Source: Ignavibacteria bacterium (GTDB lineage Bacteria; Bacteroidota; Ignavibacteria; Kapaibacteriales; UBA4661). From it: 37,452 bases of DNA. The first letter of the stretch is position 1. Each line of letters opens with the position of its first letter. The stretch lies in the NCBI GenBank assembly GCA_013298775.1, contig JAAFIV010000044.1, positions 1 through 37,452 on the forward strand, given 5' to 3'. The position numbers were made by a program, and so were the translations under genes. Shown here in pieces: positions 1 to 8,780 of this stretch. Under the pieces are notes generated by a model, which saw only the letters and a program-made list of their open reading frames with translations, did no database searches and had not been told where the DNA came from.

Positions 1-151
1 TGGAATCGGTTTTCCCATAACAAGACAAAGAAAAGATGAAAAATTGATGTGATTCTCTTTTCTGCTAAACTACTAAAACTTCCACTGTCAAAGAACAATA
101 AGGTATCTACTCCACAGCGCGTAACAAGAGCATCTGCACTACCGCCGATGT

Positions 152-877
152 TTACGCTACACCATTCGTATTCTCCGTATTCCACACATCATTGTCATTT
201 TCATCAACAATGGCATCAATTTCATTGCTGGAAAAGGTAACCACATAGCCAGGCGGCAAGCCAAGCACCGTGAGGAGTTCGGGGCGTTTTTGCAACAATT
301 CGTACACGTAGCACGCGCTAAACTCATCTTCCGAGATTTCCTCATTTTCATCTTCGTCCCGCTCGTAGCCGACAAACCAGCCAGAATCACCTTCACCGTC
401 TTCATCGGCAGCAGATTCTTCGCGTTCCAAATAGATAAATTCTTCCTCGAATACGCCTTCGCGGAAGATGAGCGTTTCATCAAAACGTGGAATCCGCGCC
501 CGCTCTTCGGTGTGCGTTTGCGCAATGACGTAGCCTTGCTCGGCGACGATGTGCAGCGTCATCGTTACGTCAGGAATGACGCTCTCAAACGGTGATTCAC
601 CAAAATCTGGCTCACAAGCAACAAGCCGTCCCGCTTCGTCTTTGATAAAGGTCAGCACCGACCAGCCAATTTCGACGCTTGTACCTTCGGAAATGGGGTC
701 GGTGGCGTGAATATCGGTAAGCGTCTGCAAGAGCCATTCTGCCTGATGTTCAAGGCGATAATCGCAGCGCACAAGCAGTGTTTGATTGCTAAGTTGCGTC
801 GTAAAATCGCGGGGTTGGTAGCCTTCTTCAGGCGTGTCGTTGGACGAATTGTTCGGCGTGGTATCGGGTGTTTGCAT
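152..877 (-). CDS. acidic hypothetical protein, DUF2185/Imm33-like C-terminus
   Basis: A 241-residue, very acidic cytosolic protein with no signal peptide or membrane segment. The last third (about residues 165-225) has an SGWFVGYERDED stretch, then an ELLQKRPELLTVLGLPPG stretch. That layout resembles the DUF2185 (Imm33) fold, where a G-W motif and an acidic run precede a helix ending in P-x-G before the last strand. The middle part (residues 60-150) may be a second module of the DUF2226/DUF695 sort, but I cannot name it. It starts at an ATG and stands alone: its 5' neighbour is a Rieske protein 66 bases away on the same strand. Function unknown; the family link is from pattern memory only. 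The coding sequence is confident, the family is not. Confidence 0.75.
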   Translation of the reverse strand: MQTPDTTPNNSSNDTPEEGYQPRDFTTQLSNQTLLVRCDYRLEHQAEWLLQTLTDIHATDPISEGTSVEIGWSVLTFIKDEAGRLVACEPDFGESPFESVIPDVTMTLHIVAEQGYVIAQTHTEERARIPRFDETLIFREGVFEEEFIYLEREESAADEDGEGDSGWFVGYERDEDENEEISEDEFSACYVYELLQKRPELLTVLGLPPGYVVTFSSNEIDAIVDENDNDVWNTENTNGVA

Positions 878-942
878 GAACGAAATAAAAGTGTAGAATG
901 ATACGATTTGTCGTCGTTGAATTCAATTTGTTTTGAGAATGC

Positions 943-1419
943 TTAACTCAACGTAATTGTAAGAATATTGGTCGCGCTATTAAACGAGGTTGGATAGTTG
1001 CGAAGCGGCATCGTTGCTGGTCCGTTCAATACACTGCCATCGGTTACAGAAAATCGTGAACCATGACAGCGACACTCAATTATGCCATTTGCCGGCGGAT
1101 TCACACCACATCCAGCGTGCGTACAGAGTGCCGAAAGCGCGACAAATTGTGTTTGCGAAACACGAACCACAATCAATTGCGCTCTGTTAATGGTCGTGCG
1201 TACTGACCCGCCAACGCTTTGAAGGGCAGTTTCCGAAGCCAGATTTACCGTTCCTGTATTTCCACTTGGAGTATTCGGTTGCTCACAGGCATTTACGAGA
1301 GTAATAATTGTTCCAGCACTTACAGCGATACCCAGCATTGATGCGGCTTGCGTAAGGAAATCACGACGCTCGGTATCGGGAAGATGGTCAAGGTCGTGGT
1401 GTGGTGTTATCGTGTTCAT
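943..1419 (-). CDS. Rieske [2Fe-2S] protein, Tat-exported lipoprotein type
   Basis: A 158-residue Rieske protein. The N-terminus has a twin-arginine motif (RRDFL, residues 18-22), a hydrophobic stretch, and a lipobox-like LVNAC with Cys45, suggesting Tat export and anchoring by lipidation. Cluster ligands are visible as C99-T-H101 and C117-R-C-H120. The extra cysteines C104 and C119 match the disulfide that shields the cluster in cytochrome bc1/b6f-type (high-potential) Rieske proteins, so an electron-transfer role outside the cytoplasm is likely. An upstream TTG (at 1431) extends the frame by four codons; I chose the ATG at 1419 because it is followed at once by the normal Tat leader. No cytochrome b partner is nearby, so the redox partner is unknown. 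Confidence 0.88.
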   Translation of the reverse strand: MNTITPHHDLDHLPDTERRDFLTQAASMLGIAVSAGTIITLVNACEQPNTPSGNTGTVNLASETALQSVGGSVRTTINRAQLIVVRVSQTQFVALSALCTHAGCGVNPPANGIIECRCHGSRFSVTDGSVLNGPATMPLRNYPTSFNSATNILTITLS

Positions 1420-1625
1420 GGAATTTTCCAAATAAAGCGTTAGAAAATATGACTTTTTCCCTCAGAGGGACGATTCGGCACACAATATATTTTTTCGCAT
1501 GCTTCAATACGAGATTCTACCAAGCCTTTGAGCTTGTTTTAAGAATTTCACACTTTTCGAGTTCATCCTCTACAAGCACCATACAATCTCGCATAGAGGC
1601 GTTTTTGCATTCATGGGCAGTAGGA

Positions 1626-2615
1626 CTATCCTTTTCCTGCGTTTGTGCCTTTATCCAGAAAGCTCATAATTGCGGCGTTTGTTTCCTTCGGCTTTTCAAA
1701 CGGCACGAAATGACCACAACGGTCGAAAATAAGATATTCTGCATTGGGAATTTGATTCGCGCTTTTGTGCGCAATATCTTGTACCGAGCCGCCGTGCATG
1801 AACCAATTTGGAATGAAATTATCGTACTTGCCGTACACAATGAGCGTACGCTGCTTTACGTTGGGCAAACGTGGATATACCTGCGCATTTGCCATTGCAA
1901 TAAAAGATTCCAGCACAGCACGGCAGTATTGGTCGTATTCCGCCGAGTGCGCCCATCCGATGCGGTCTTTCACCATGAACATTGCTTCAGGCGGCATATC
2001 GAAAAAGTTTGCCACGTAGCCCATGTACACCGTTGCGGGCGAAGCGTATTTGAAAAAAGGAATCGGCAATTTGACAAAAGGTGCAAGCAAACTGCGCTCA
2101 ATATCGGTGTAAAACTCTAGTCCCGCCGACGAAAGCAGAATCAAGTTTTTCACGAGTTTATTGTAACGCAAGCCTGTTAAAATCGCGGTTTGTCCGCCAA
2201 GCGAATGTCCGCACAGCGTTACATTTGCTAAGCCCAGCGCGTCGCATAAATGCTTGATGGTGGAAGCATAAAAATCCAGCGTAATTTCGTGATGCTTCGA
2301 GGATTTACCATAGCCCGGAAGGTCAATCGCAATGCACCGATATTTTTTAGAAAGCTCTGGCACATTTCGCGACCACGCCTGCAAATAGCTCGCCAAGCCG
2401 TGAATAAAGATAATTGTTTCCGTCCCTTCACCAACATCAAGATACGCCAAGCGCACGCCATTCGGCAGCTCGACGTACTGCGTCGGATAACCATAATCCA
2501 TTGCGGCAAATTCCGTCGGTGTATTTTTGGGTGGTGGCAAAAAGCCAGAAGGAATCACGCAAGCGGCGGCGAACGAGAATGCGCGGTCAATTTGGAGGGT
2601 AATATCGGTAAGCAT
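1626..2615 (-). CDS. alpha/beta hydrolase, paralogue 1
   Basis: A 329-residue alpha/beta-hydrolase-fold enzyme. An oxyanion-hole HG lies at residues 72-73, the nucleophile is Ser138 in GHSLGG, an acid is seen in YGKYDNFIP, and the catalytic His is in CGHFVPFEKP near the C-terminus. The fold fits an esterase, lipase or C-C hydrolase; the substrate cannot be read from the sequence. The frame stays open to 2690, but the ATG at 2615 follows a Shine-Dalgarno-like AAGGA at a good distance, so I start there. It is clearly paralogous to the gene at 2906-3934: both share an ELSKxYRCIAxDLPGxGxS block and a YDxYC block before the acid residue. The two sit in tandem on the same strand, separated by palindromic repeats. 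Confidence 0.9.
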   Translation of the reverse strand: MLTDITLQIDRAFSFAAACVIPSGFLPPPKNTPTEFAAMDYGYPTQYVELPNGVRLAYLDVGEGTETIIFIHGLASYLQAWSRNVPELSKKYRCIAIDLPGYGKSSKHHEITLDFYASTIKHLCDALGLANVTLCGHSLGGQTAILTGLRYNKLVKNLILLSSAGLEFYTDIERSLLAPFVKLPIPFFKYASPATVYMGYVANFFDMPPEAMFMVKDRIGWAHSAEYDQYCRAVLESFIAMANAQVYPRLPNVKQRTLIVYGKYDNFIPNWFMHGGSVQDIAHKSANQIPNAEYLIFDRCGHFVPFEKPKETNAAIMSFLDKGTNAGKG

Positions 2616-2718
2616 AAAAATCCTTAATAATCCTTGTGGTGAAAGGAGAAGATTGTGCGTGAGGAAGGCGAGGTCGGGCGAATGAGGCAATTATTAGACA
2701 TTATCCAAGTTCATTCTT

Positions 2719-2880
2719 AGTGGCACAGACATTCTTGTCTGTGAATGGTAGTGCGGCATTGAAGAATCACAGACAGGAATGTCTGTGCCACTCAAAGTAG
2801 GCAGACAGCAGTGTCTGTTTGTGCCAAAGCCAGTATTTACTGACAGCGCAGACACTCTTGTTTGAGTCGCAGAACACTGG
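2719..2880. repeat. two tandem copies of palindromic repeat family A
   Basis: The first copy (2719-2792) has 26-bp arms, AGTGGCACAGACATTCTTG... and its near-perfect reverse complement, around a loop of about 20 bases. A diverged second copy follows directly (about 2800-2880). The same unit recurs at 4117, 27251, 31032, 33310 and 33472, always between genes. Each copy could form a long hairpin or cruciform. I see no open frame in it, so a REP/MITE-like non-coding repeat is the best description. Confidence 0.85.
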
Positions 2881-2905
2881 TGTATTGTGTCTGCTACCTT
2901 ACTTA

Positions 2906-3934
2906 TTACTTATTCAAAAACTCAATAATAGCGATATTCACCGCGTCGGGATGCTCCCATTGTGGGAAATGACCGCATTTATCAATCATTTGCAGCGTCG
3001 CTTTATTCATGCGCGACTTCGCGAGTTCGCCAATATCCTGCGGTTTTTGCATAACGTGAAAAAACTGATTCGGAATCAATTTATCATTTTTCCCCATAAT
3101 CACAAGCGTTGGTTGGCGCAAACCTTCGAGCATTTCCCACGTTGGAAGCTCAACCATACCAATCATACTGCGAGCAACGGCGTGGCAATATCCGTCGTAG
3201 TCCGTTGCACGGCGCATCGCAAGGCGGTCGCGAAGCATAAACTCAGCATCGGTGGGCGTTTTGAAGAAGAGACGCGCAAAATCTGCTCGGAGCGCGTCAT
3301 CGCTTTTTTCTTTTGTTGTCGCAAGTTTGACGTTATCGTAAAATGCTTGACGCTCCTGCGCGGAAAATGGCTCAATTCCTGTCGGTGAAATCAGCACAAG
3401 CCGCTTAAACCGTTGTGAATGGCGCATAGCGAGGTTCATTGCAATCTGCCCGCCCATTGAATGCCCAACGAGCGTTGCTTCCTTCACTTTCAAACCATCC
3501 AGAAACTTGATAAGCAAATCTGCATAGAAGAAAATGTTGATGGGCAATTCACCTTTTTCTGAGCGTCCGAAACCAGGCAAATCCACCGCAATACAACGAT
3601 ATTCTTTGGAAAGCTCTTCAATGTTTTTATTCCAAATCGGAACGTACCCATTTAAGCCATGCAAGAACACCAATACTTCTTTGTTTTTGGGGTCACCGAG
3701 GTCAATGTAGGCGAAGTTTGTTCGTTTCACGCTTGTTGTTTTTACTGGAAACTGATACTCCAGCAATAAATCAGCAATTGCCCTACGAGGCAAGGAGTCA
3801 AGCGTCGTTTGGCTTGCACCAAGAGGAAGTGGTGAAGCCGAAACAATGGGCTGTGCCAAAAGTGCGGGGGAAGAAACCACGCCGCAGTAATACGCACAGA
3901 ATACGAAAAGAAGGGAGAAAATACGTTGTGTCAT
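2906..3934 (-). CDS. alpha/beta hydrolase, paralogue 2, predicted exported
   Basis: A 342-residue alpha/beta hydrolase with a hydrophobic N-terminal signal sequence (residues 1-28, cleavage probably after LLA). HG of the oxyanion hole is at about residues 92-93, the nucleophile Ser159 is in GHSMGG, the acid is in MGKNDKLIP, and the His is in CGHFPQWEHP. It shares its core and cap-region spacing with paralogue 1 downstream, but unlike that protein it carries an export signal, so the pair may act on the same kind of ester in different compartments (inference). The substrate is unknown. Confidence 0.9.
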   Translation of the reverse strand: MTQRIFSLLFVFCAYYCGVVSSPALLAQPIVSASPLPLGASQTTLDSLPRRAIADLLLEYQFPVKTTSVKRTNFAYIDLGDPKNKEVLVFLHGLNGYVPIWNKNIEELSKEYRCIAVDLPGFGRSEKGELPINIFFYADLLIKFLDGLKVKEATLVGHSMGGQIAMNLAMRHSQRFKRLVLISPTGIEPFSAQERQAFYDNVKLATTKEKSDDALRADFARLFFKTPTDAEFMLRDRLAMRRATDYDGYCHAVARSMIGMVELPTWEMLEGLRQPTLVIMGKNDKLIPNQFFHVMQKPQDIGELAKSRMNKATLQMIDKCGHFPQWEHPDAVNIAIIEFLNK

Positions 3935-4116
3935 TCGTCAAGTCGTTCGTCAGTAAAATATGCTCTGGGGGCTTCGGTTCGGATAGTTCCGTGAAAGAAT
4001 TCCGTGAAAGAATTTCGTGAGAGAGTGCCGTTCAGAGAGTTTTTGCTTTTTGCCATGAGCAAGAGCGTGAAACTTAGGAAACGATGTTGAAATAAATGCG
4101 CGATTTCTCTTCATTC

Positions 4117-4191
4117 GTGGCACAGACATTCTTGTCTGTGAGGCTTCAAAGCCTCATCAGGACTCACAGACAAGAATGTCTGTGCTACTGA
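4117..4191. repeat. palindromic repeat family A copy
   Basis: An inverted repeat with GTGGCACAGACATTCTTGTC on the left and the matching reverse complement on the right, with a small inner hairpin (GAGGCTT/AAGCCTC). It lies in the 510-base gap between two hydrolase genes (3935-4444), which otherwise holds only a short run of imperfect TCCGTGAAAGAAT repeats near 3990-4020 and the terminator near 4315. Confidence 0.85.
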
Positions 4192-4304
4192 AGCCTAAAG
4201 AAAACGATACCTTATTTTTTAACCATTCCTTAGGAGCATCGAAAAAACTTGGCAAAAATTTTTGCCACAGCCCGCCAATTTACACTTGGTAGCCGTGTTA
4301 TCCA

Positions 4305-4352
4305 ACAAAAAAATAGGACAGATGAGGCTATGAACGGCACTCTATCTGTCCT
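4305..4352 (-). terminator. intrinsic terminator of the third hydrolase gene
   Basis: The 9-bp arms AGGACAGAT (4315-4323) and ATCTGTCCT (4344-4352) are followed, reading the minus strand, by a T-rich run (ATTTTTTTG). It lies about 95 bases past the stop codon of the hydrolase gene ending at 4445. The loop is long (20 bases), so efficiency is uncertain. Confidence 0.6.
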
Positions 4353-4444
4353 TTGAGAGTTTTCTATGGTCAAAAAGGTTTAATAATCAACCATTTTGAG
4401 AGCTATGTGCTATGTTTGTTCTGCGAAACAAAACGTTTCCGAAC

Positions 4445-5524
4445 TTAATCGCGGGTCAAGAAATCAAGCATGATTTTATCGCGGTCGGGGTTTTCTGCAA
4501 AGACAATCGTGTAGTGATTCATCCCCGGAAGCGAGTGGGTTTCGCAATCTTTGATGCTTTTCTTGAGTGTAACTAAGCCCTCTTCGGTTAAGAACTCGTC
4601 GCCAGCTTCGCGATTTTTCGCTGGAGCGCGAAGAACAAGCGTTGGGCAGAGAACTTTGTCGTAGGGGAAATAGCGTGTGGGCCAAGCACGCATGATGTAG
4701 CCAATGGGATCGAACAGTGCGTTGGCAATCGCTACGAGCGGGTCAATTGCGCCGCCAAAGGATTGAAACTCTTGGTCCATCACGTAGAGCGGGATGTTGC
4801 ATTTCCAGCGACCATCTTCTACTTGCTCCAACTCATAGCGGCAATGGTCTTCAATTGCTTGATTCCATCCCGTCATAAACGGTGCAGAACGGATAGTCTC
4901 TATGTAGCGGTCAGGGCTTTTGAAGGTAGAATTAAGGCGCACGAGCGACGGGCGCAATACGGTCATAATCTTGAGCAACTGCGCCAGTTCTGGCGGCGCA
5001 CCAGCATCCATCAAAATTAAATGGCTCACGCGGTCTGGAAAGCGGCTCGCAATGTTCATTCCAATCATTGCGCCGAGCGAATGCCCAATAATGATGGGCT
5101 TTTCCAAGCCTAATTCATCCATGAAAGCAATCGTATCGTCGGAATGACCAAATACGCCATAGCCTTTTGCGGGTTTATCGCTGCGACCGCGACCGCGCAA
5201 GTCCGTTGCAATCACGTTCATACCAGATTTTACTAGAACTTCTGCAATCGTTCCCCAGCAACGATGATTCGCCGTCAATCCATGAACCATCAGGGCTGTG
5301 GGTGCGTTTACCGCATCATTTCGTTTGCTGTACCAGCGTCCGTAGTGGATATTGATTTGATTCGCAAACACATCGCCGTCTTCATACAATACTTCCAATT
5401 CATCGGAAGCATCAATGTAGGCACTCATGGGCTTTTGCAAAGGAGTGTCCATCGTATTTATTTTCATCGTTTCCATTATGGTATCGCGGTCGAGCATGAC
5501 CGTTTCTGCTGTTGCGTCAATCAT
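4445..5524 (-). CDS. alpha/beta hydrolase, third, divergent
   Basis: A 359-residue cytosolic alpha/beta hydrolase. It has MVHGLTANHRCW for the oxyanion hole (about residues 79-90), a DLRGRGRSDKP block, the nucleophile Ser149 in GHSLGAM, and the catalytic His in PGMNHYTIV. The ATG at 5524 is preceded by GAGGA at a normal distance, which supports this start. It is not a close copy of the two hydrolases downstream and carries a longer N-terminal extension (about 50 residues). The expected acid residue sits in a region (LVLRAPAKNREAGDE) where the usual G-x-x-D is blurred. The reaction is probably ester or C-C bond hydrolysis, substrate unknown. Confidence 0.9.
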   Translation of the reverse strand: MIDATAETVMLDRDTIMETMKINTMDTPLQKPMSAYIDASDELEVLYEDGDVFANQINIHYGRWYSKRNDAVNAPTALMVHGLTANHRCWGTIAEVLVKSGMNVIATDLRGRGRSDKPAKGYGVFGHSDDTIAFMDELGLEKPIIIGHSLGAMIGMNIASRFPDRVSHLILMDAGAPPELAQLLKIMTVLRPSLVRLNSTFKSPDRYIETIRSAPFMTGWNQAIEDHCRYELEQVEDGRWKCNIPLYVMDQEFQSFGGAIDPLVAIANALFDPIGYIMRAWPTRYFPYDKVLCPTLVLRAPAKNREAGDEFLTEEGLVTLKKSIKDCETHSLPGMNHYTIVFAENPDRDKIMLDFLTRD

Positions 5525-5888
5525 ATTATCCTCAATATGCTGAAAATGTGGTAAGTAGAAGTTTTACTAATCGTATTTGTGGTGAATGTACCTGACAATC
5601 TTTGTACTTTTTAGCCGAATCAATCTCGCTGCTGGAGTTTATGAGAGAAGTGTCTCTTCGAGACGCAAGCAGTGGCGCGATTATACGAACAAACGAAAAA
5701 ACATGTTTCGGCAGTGGAGGCGATAATGAGCGTGTAAACCAAATGAACACAATAACTTTTCACAAACTGTGATGTTGAGTTTCGCTCTCTGCGAAAATAC
5801 TGATTTCACCGAAGTTTGCAAATCATTTTTTCATCATAATAAGAAAAAAATGAAAAAAGTTCATTTTTTGCACATTCTTGACGATTTC
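5525..5888. other. intergenic region between third hydrolase and modB
   Basis: It holds no convincing gene. A 72-codon minus-strand frame here has low-complexity, uncharacteristic composition and no family pattern. An AT-rich inverted repeat (AAAAAATGAA at 5845-5854 with TTCATTTTTT at 5860-5869) just past the modB stop could act as a weak terminator. The rest should contain the promoter of the hydrolase gene starting at 5524, but I see no clear TAnnTTTG box. Confidence 0.4.
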
Positions 5889-6548
5889 TCAAGGATTTAT
5901 GCGGCGTTGAAGCAAGACAACAACAAGGTTCAAAACAAAGCATAAAGCAAGAAGCATCACCGCAAGCGTATGTGCATTCTGATACTCTGCAAGCTGGACG
6001 GCATCGTAGAGCGCGAGTGAGGCGGTGCGGGTTTCGTTTGGTAGATTGCCGCCAATCATCATCACCAAACCAAATTCTCCTAAAGTATGCGCAAAACTGA
6101 GTAAACATCCCGTCAGCAGGTGTTTCCATGACAAGGGAACAAGGACGCGCCAAAAGATTTGCAGGTTCGACGCGCCATGCAGCCGTGCAATCTCGTGATA
6201 TTCTCTAGCAACCGCTTCAAATCCCGCTTGCAGAGGACGCACCATAAACGGAAAACTATACACCACCGAACCCAGCACCAAACCTTGAAAGCTAAAGAGA
6301 ATATTTACTCCCACTGTATCGCTCAAGAACGCACCAATGCTTGATTCTCTGCCGAAAAGTACGAGAAAGTAGAATCCAAGCACTGTTGGAGGTAAGGCAA
6401 GCGGCAAGGCGACAATACTTTCCAAGAATATTTTCCCGCGAAAATGTGAGAACGCAAGGAAATACGCCACGAAGGGGCAAATGAGCAGCAGAATTGCCGT
6501 AACACAGGTGGCAAGCCGAAGGGAACAAAAAAAGGCGGAAACATCCAT
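5889..6548 (-). CDS. modB: molybdate ABC transporter permease, ModB-type
   Basis: A 219-residue integral membrane permease with five to six hydrophobic helices. The EAA loop that docks on the ATPase is visible as EIARLHGASNLQIFWRVLVP (about residues 138-157). PLALPPTVLGFYFL near residue 50 and the GEFGLVMMIGGNLPNET block are typical of molybdate/tungstate ModB. It would import molybdate with a ModA binding protein and a ModC ATPase, but neither gene lies next to it here, so the complex must be completed from elsewhere or the gene is a relic. The XdhC-family gene at 26054 also points to molybdenum enzymes in this organism. Starts at ATG 6548. Confidence 0.88.
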   Translation of the reverse strand: MDVSAFFCSLRLATCVTAILLLICPFVAYFLAFSHFRGKIFLESIVALPLALPPTVLGFYFLVLFGRESSIGAFLSDTVGVNILFSFQGLVLGSVVYSFPFMVRPLQAGFEAVAREYHEIARLHGASNLQIFWRVLVPLSWKHLLTGCLLSFAHTLGEFGLVMMIGGNLPNETRTASLALYDAVQLAEYQNAHTLAVMLLALCFVLNLVVVLLQRRINP

Positions 6549-6632
6549 AATCTCTCTCTCTCAATCTTTTTCGCAATCTTTTTCGCAAAAATTGGCATCA
6601 CATTGTTATCAAAATCTCAATCATACAAAATT

Positions 6633-6960
6633 GGTAACTGGTCAAGTCATGATTTGGGAACGCTGATTTTGAGGACTGAAGAGGACTTTTGAGGACTGAA
6701 GAGGACACAATTATCATTTTCAAATGTACAGAATTGGTCAGGTCATGATTTTGAGGACACAGATTTCCATAATTTTCATGATTCCTGTAGATGAAGAACG
6801 GTGAGCAGAAGGAATATTCTTCTCTACAATCCTCTTTATCATGGAAATCATGGCAATCTGCGTTCAACAATCTAACCAATAACAAATGCACACAAGTCCT
6901 GATGAGTCCTCAAAAGTCCTCAAAATCCGCGTTCCTTGACGAATAACCTGAGCAGTTACC
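6633..6960. repeat. large nested palindrome, repeat family B copy 1
   Basis: The terminal inverted repeats GGTAACTG (6633-6640) and CAGTTACC (6953-6960) enclose inner inverted segments: GAACGC..ATTTTGAGGACT on the left pairs with AGTCCTCAAAATCCGCGTTC on the right, and CATGATTTCC-type arms pair around 6770-6855. Short GAGGACTGAAGAGGACTTTT units are tandemly repeated. A second family member lies at 25877-26034. It fills the gap upstream of modB and has no coding capacity I trust. MITE-like or REP-like origin is an inference. Confidence 0.75.
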
Positions 6961-7075
6961 AAAATTGCGAAAAAAAGCCTTGCGAATACGGTGAGAACTC
7001 GATAATTTTTTGATGGCATTCACCCGCACATCATTCACACACTGATTTATTCAACCTTGTTTCGATACTTCAATT

Positions 7076-7468
7076 ATGGACATTTATCCCAATGACGACT
7101 TCCCTACGCTTGAGCGCGACGGGAAAACTTTCGTGGAAATATGCGCCTCCGAAGAGGTTTTACGCCGCAAAGGAACACGCGTGGAGTTCGATGAAGAATT
7201 ACAAATCGCCATTTTTCGCATTGGAGAGCGGCTGTTTGCTGTGTCGAATATCTGCCCGCACCAGCATAATCCGAGTTTGCACGAGGGGGAAATTAGCCAG
7301 CAAGACTGCACCATTACTTGCCCTCTGCATGGTTGGACGTATTCATTGGAATCGGGGAAATCTACCAGTTCAAGCCATTCAAAGGTTCGCACATTTGAAG
7401 TCTTTGAAGAACACGGCGTGGTGTATCTCGAACAACCCGAACCGATTGAGCCAGCATGGGCGATGTAG
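7076..7468 (+). CDS. NirD-like Rieske ferredoxin
   Basis: A 130-residue soluble Rieske protein without signal or membrane segment. Ligands are C60-P-H62 and C82-P-L-H85 (CPLHGW), with no extra disulfide cysteines, as in low-potential Rieske ferredoxins and the small NirD subunit of nitrite reductase. It would pass electrons to an oxygenase or reductase partner in the cytoplasm; none is encoded nearby. It is a plus-strand gene that converges with the HAD phosphatase gene (32 bases between stops). Confidence 0.88.
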   Translation: MDIYPNDDFPTLERDGKTFVEICASEEVLRRKGTRVEFDEELQIAIFRIGERLFAVSNICPHQHNPSLHEGEISQQDCTITCPLHGWTYSLESGKSTSSSHSKVRTFEVFEEHGVVYLEQPEPIEPAWAM

Positions 7469-7499
7469 GAGAGATGTAGAAAAAAGATGAAGGAAAATA

Positions 7500-8372
7500 T
7501 TACGCGAACAACCGAAAAATTGCATTTGCCCAACCGTCTTCGCTGTGAGATTCTGTGCGGTGTGTAGCGGCTTCTTTTACCGCGTCGTTTGCGTGTCCCA
7601 TGGCAATGCTTGTTCCTGCCACGCGAAACATATCCACGTCGTTTTCACCATCGCCAAGAGCGCATATTTGCTGGGTTTCGATGCCAAAATATTGTGCAAC
7701 AAAAGAAACCGCCGTGCCTTTGTGAACATTCTGCGCGGTAATGTCGAGAAAGCGCGGATTGAAAGGGCTGGAAATGGCAAGTGTTTCGCCAAACTCCGCA
7801 CAAATACGCTCTTTCGCAATGCTGATAGCCTCAGCTTCCCCCAACAACGTCATTTTATTTGCAGGATGCTCCAAACGTCGCAGGAATGCTTGCTTTTCCT
7901 CGCTTGATTCTGCTACAATCGGCGCAATCCTGAGCGAAGCCTGCTCACGGCGCACCAAATCATCCACGCCAGAACTCCACCATTCTTTTGCATCTAAAAG
8001 CATAGCGTTCAAGCGTTGTGCAGCGTGCGTTGCATCGGCAAGGTCAGCAACAAGCGTGTAAATACGTTGAACAATGGATGCCTCAAGTTCGCTTGAAAAT
8101 AAGGTTTCACCGCCGACGGTGGTAATAAGTGCGCCATTCATGGAGACAACAGGGAGTTGTGCGAATGTAGTAGAATCAGCAAGAAATCCCGCTTCTTCCA
8201 AGATAAACTGCATTCCGCGCAAAGGACGCGAACTTGCCAGAACAACAGGAATACTGCGCTCTGCAAGCAATTGAAGTGCTTCGTGGGTGCGCGGCGTAAG
8301 GGTGCGGGTTTTGGGAAGGAATGTGCCGTCCACATCAGTAATAATGAGCTTTATCGGAGATGAAGCATTCAT
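7500..8372 (-). CDS. HAD-superfamily phosphatase, Cof type
   Basis: A 290-residue Cof/YbjI-like haloacid-dehalogenase hydrolase. Motif I is ITDVDGTFLP with nucleophile Asp13 and acid Asp15, motif II is VVLASSRPLRG, and motif IV is ALGDGENDVDMF near residue 240. The long insert between motifs II and III is the type IIB cap. Such enzymes dephosphorylate sugar phosphates or cofactors such as pyridoxal phosphate or FMN; the substrate cannot be told here. It begins at ATG 8372, just downstream of the ffs RNA gene on the same strand. Confidence 0.92.
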   Translation of the reverse strand: MNASSPIKLIITDVDGTFLPKTRTLTPRTHEALQLLAERSIPVVLASSRPLRGMQFILEEAGFLADSTTFAQLPVVSMNGALITTVGGETLFSSELEASIVQRIYTLVADLADATHAAQRLNAMLLDAKEWWSSGVDDLVRREQASLRIAPIVAESSEEKQAFLRRLEHPANKMTLLGEAEAISIAKERICAEFGETLAISSPFNPRFLDITAQNVHKGTAVSFVAQYFGIETQQICALGDGENDVDMFRVAGTSIAMGHANDAVKEAATHRTESHSEDGWANAIFRLFA

Positions 8373-8405
8373 AATGCGCAGAGAGAAGGGAAATCAAAAA
8401 AGGGC

Positions 8406-8510
8406 AAAAAAAAAGGTCAAGCTGACCGTATCGCACTACACGCAAACTGACCGTTGCTTCCTTCCGGACCTGGCGGGGTTGGGCTTGTTGCAGTCGCACG
8501 GGACTTGACC
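8406..8510 (-). ncRNA. ffs: small signal recognition particle RNA (4.5S)
   Basis: On the minus strand the invariant SRP domain IV sequence is present: CAGGTCCGGAAGGAAGCAAC, with the GGAA tetraloop region and the asymmetric loop that binds Ffh. The 5' segment GGTCAAG (8504-8510) pairs with the 3' segment CTTGACC (8415-8421), closing a hairpin of about 96 nt, the usual size of the short bacterial SRP RNA. A run of nine T on the minus strand (8406-8414) follows as terminator. The RNA guides membrane-protein targeting with Ffh and FtsY. Confidence 0.95.
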
Positions 8511-8669
8511 TATGCTTTCAAAAACAACGTGAAATTCTAAGCGTTGTAATCTTCAAAGGGATGGTTGTCTTGGGTGTTCCAAAAAATTGAAACAGATTTC
8601 AAATGTAGGGGTAAGTTTTTGATTATGCAAGAAAATTTTATCATACAACAAAAAGATACCGATAAACAC

Positions 8670-8700
8670 TTGCTTCCGAATGCAAAAAAATGTAATTTTG
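8670..8700 (+). promoter_or_regulatory. Bacteroidota-type promoter of the tRNA-Arg gene
   Basis: TTG (8670-8672) and TAATTTTG (8693-8700) are separated by 20 bases. This matches the Bacteroidota housekeeping consensus TTG, 17-23 bases, TAnnTTTG. Transcription would begin near 8707, about 37 bases before the mature tRNA 5' end. Confidence 0.65.
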
Positions 8701-8780
8701 CTGGTGAATTTCTCTAAAAAAATTCACAACGTTCTTTCATGCTGCGCCCGTAGCTCATCTGGATAGAGCAACAGCCTTCT

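Noticed and set aside
2719-4191. CRISPR or IS remnants for the CAGACATTCTTGTCTG repeats
   Set aside because: Units are inverted, not direct, have no regular spacers, and contain no transposase reading frame.
5532-5750. 72-codon minus-strand frame upstream of the third hydrolase
   Set aside because: No family pattern, odd composition, and it occupies the likely promoter region.
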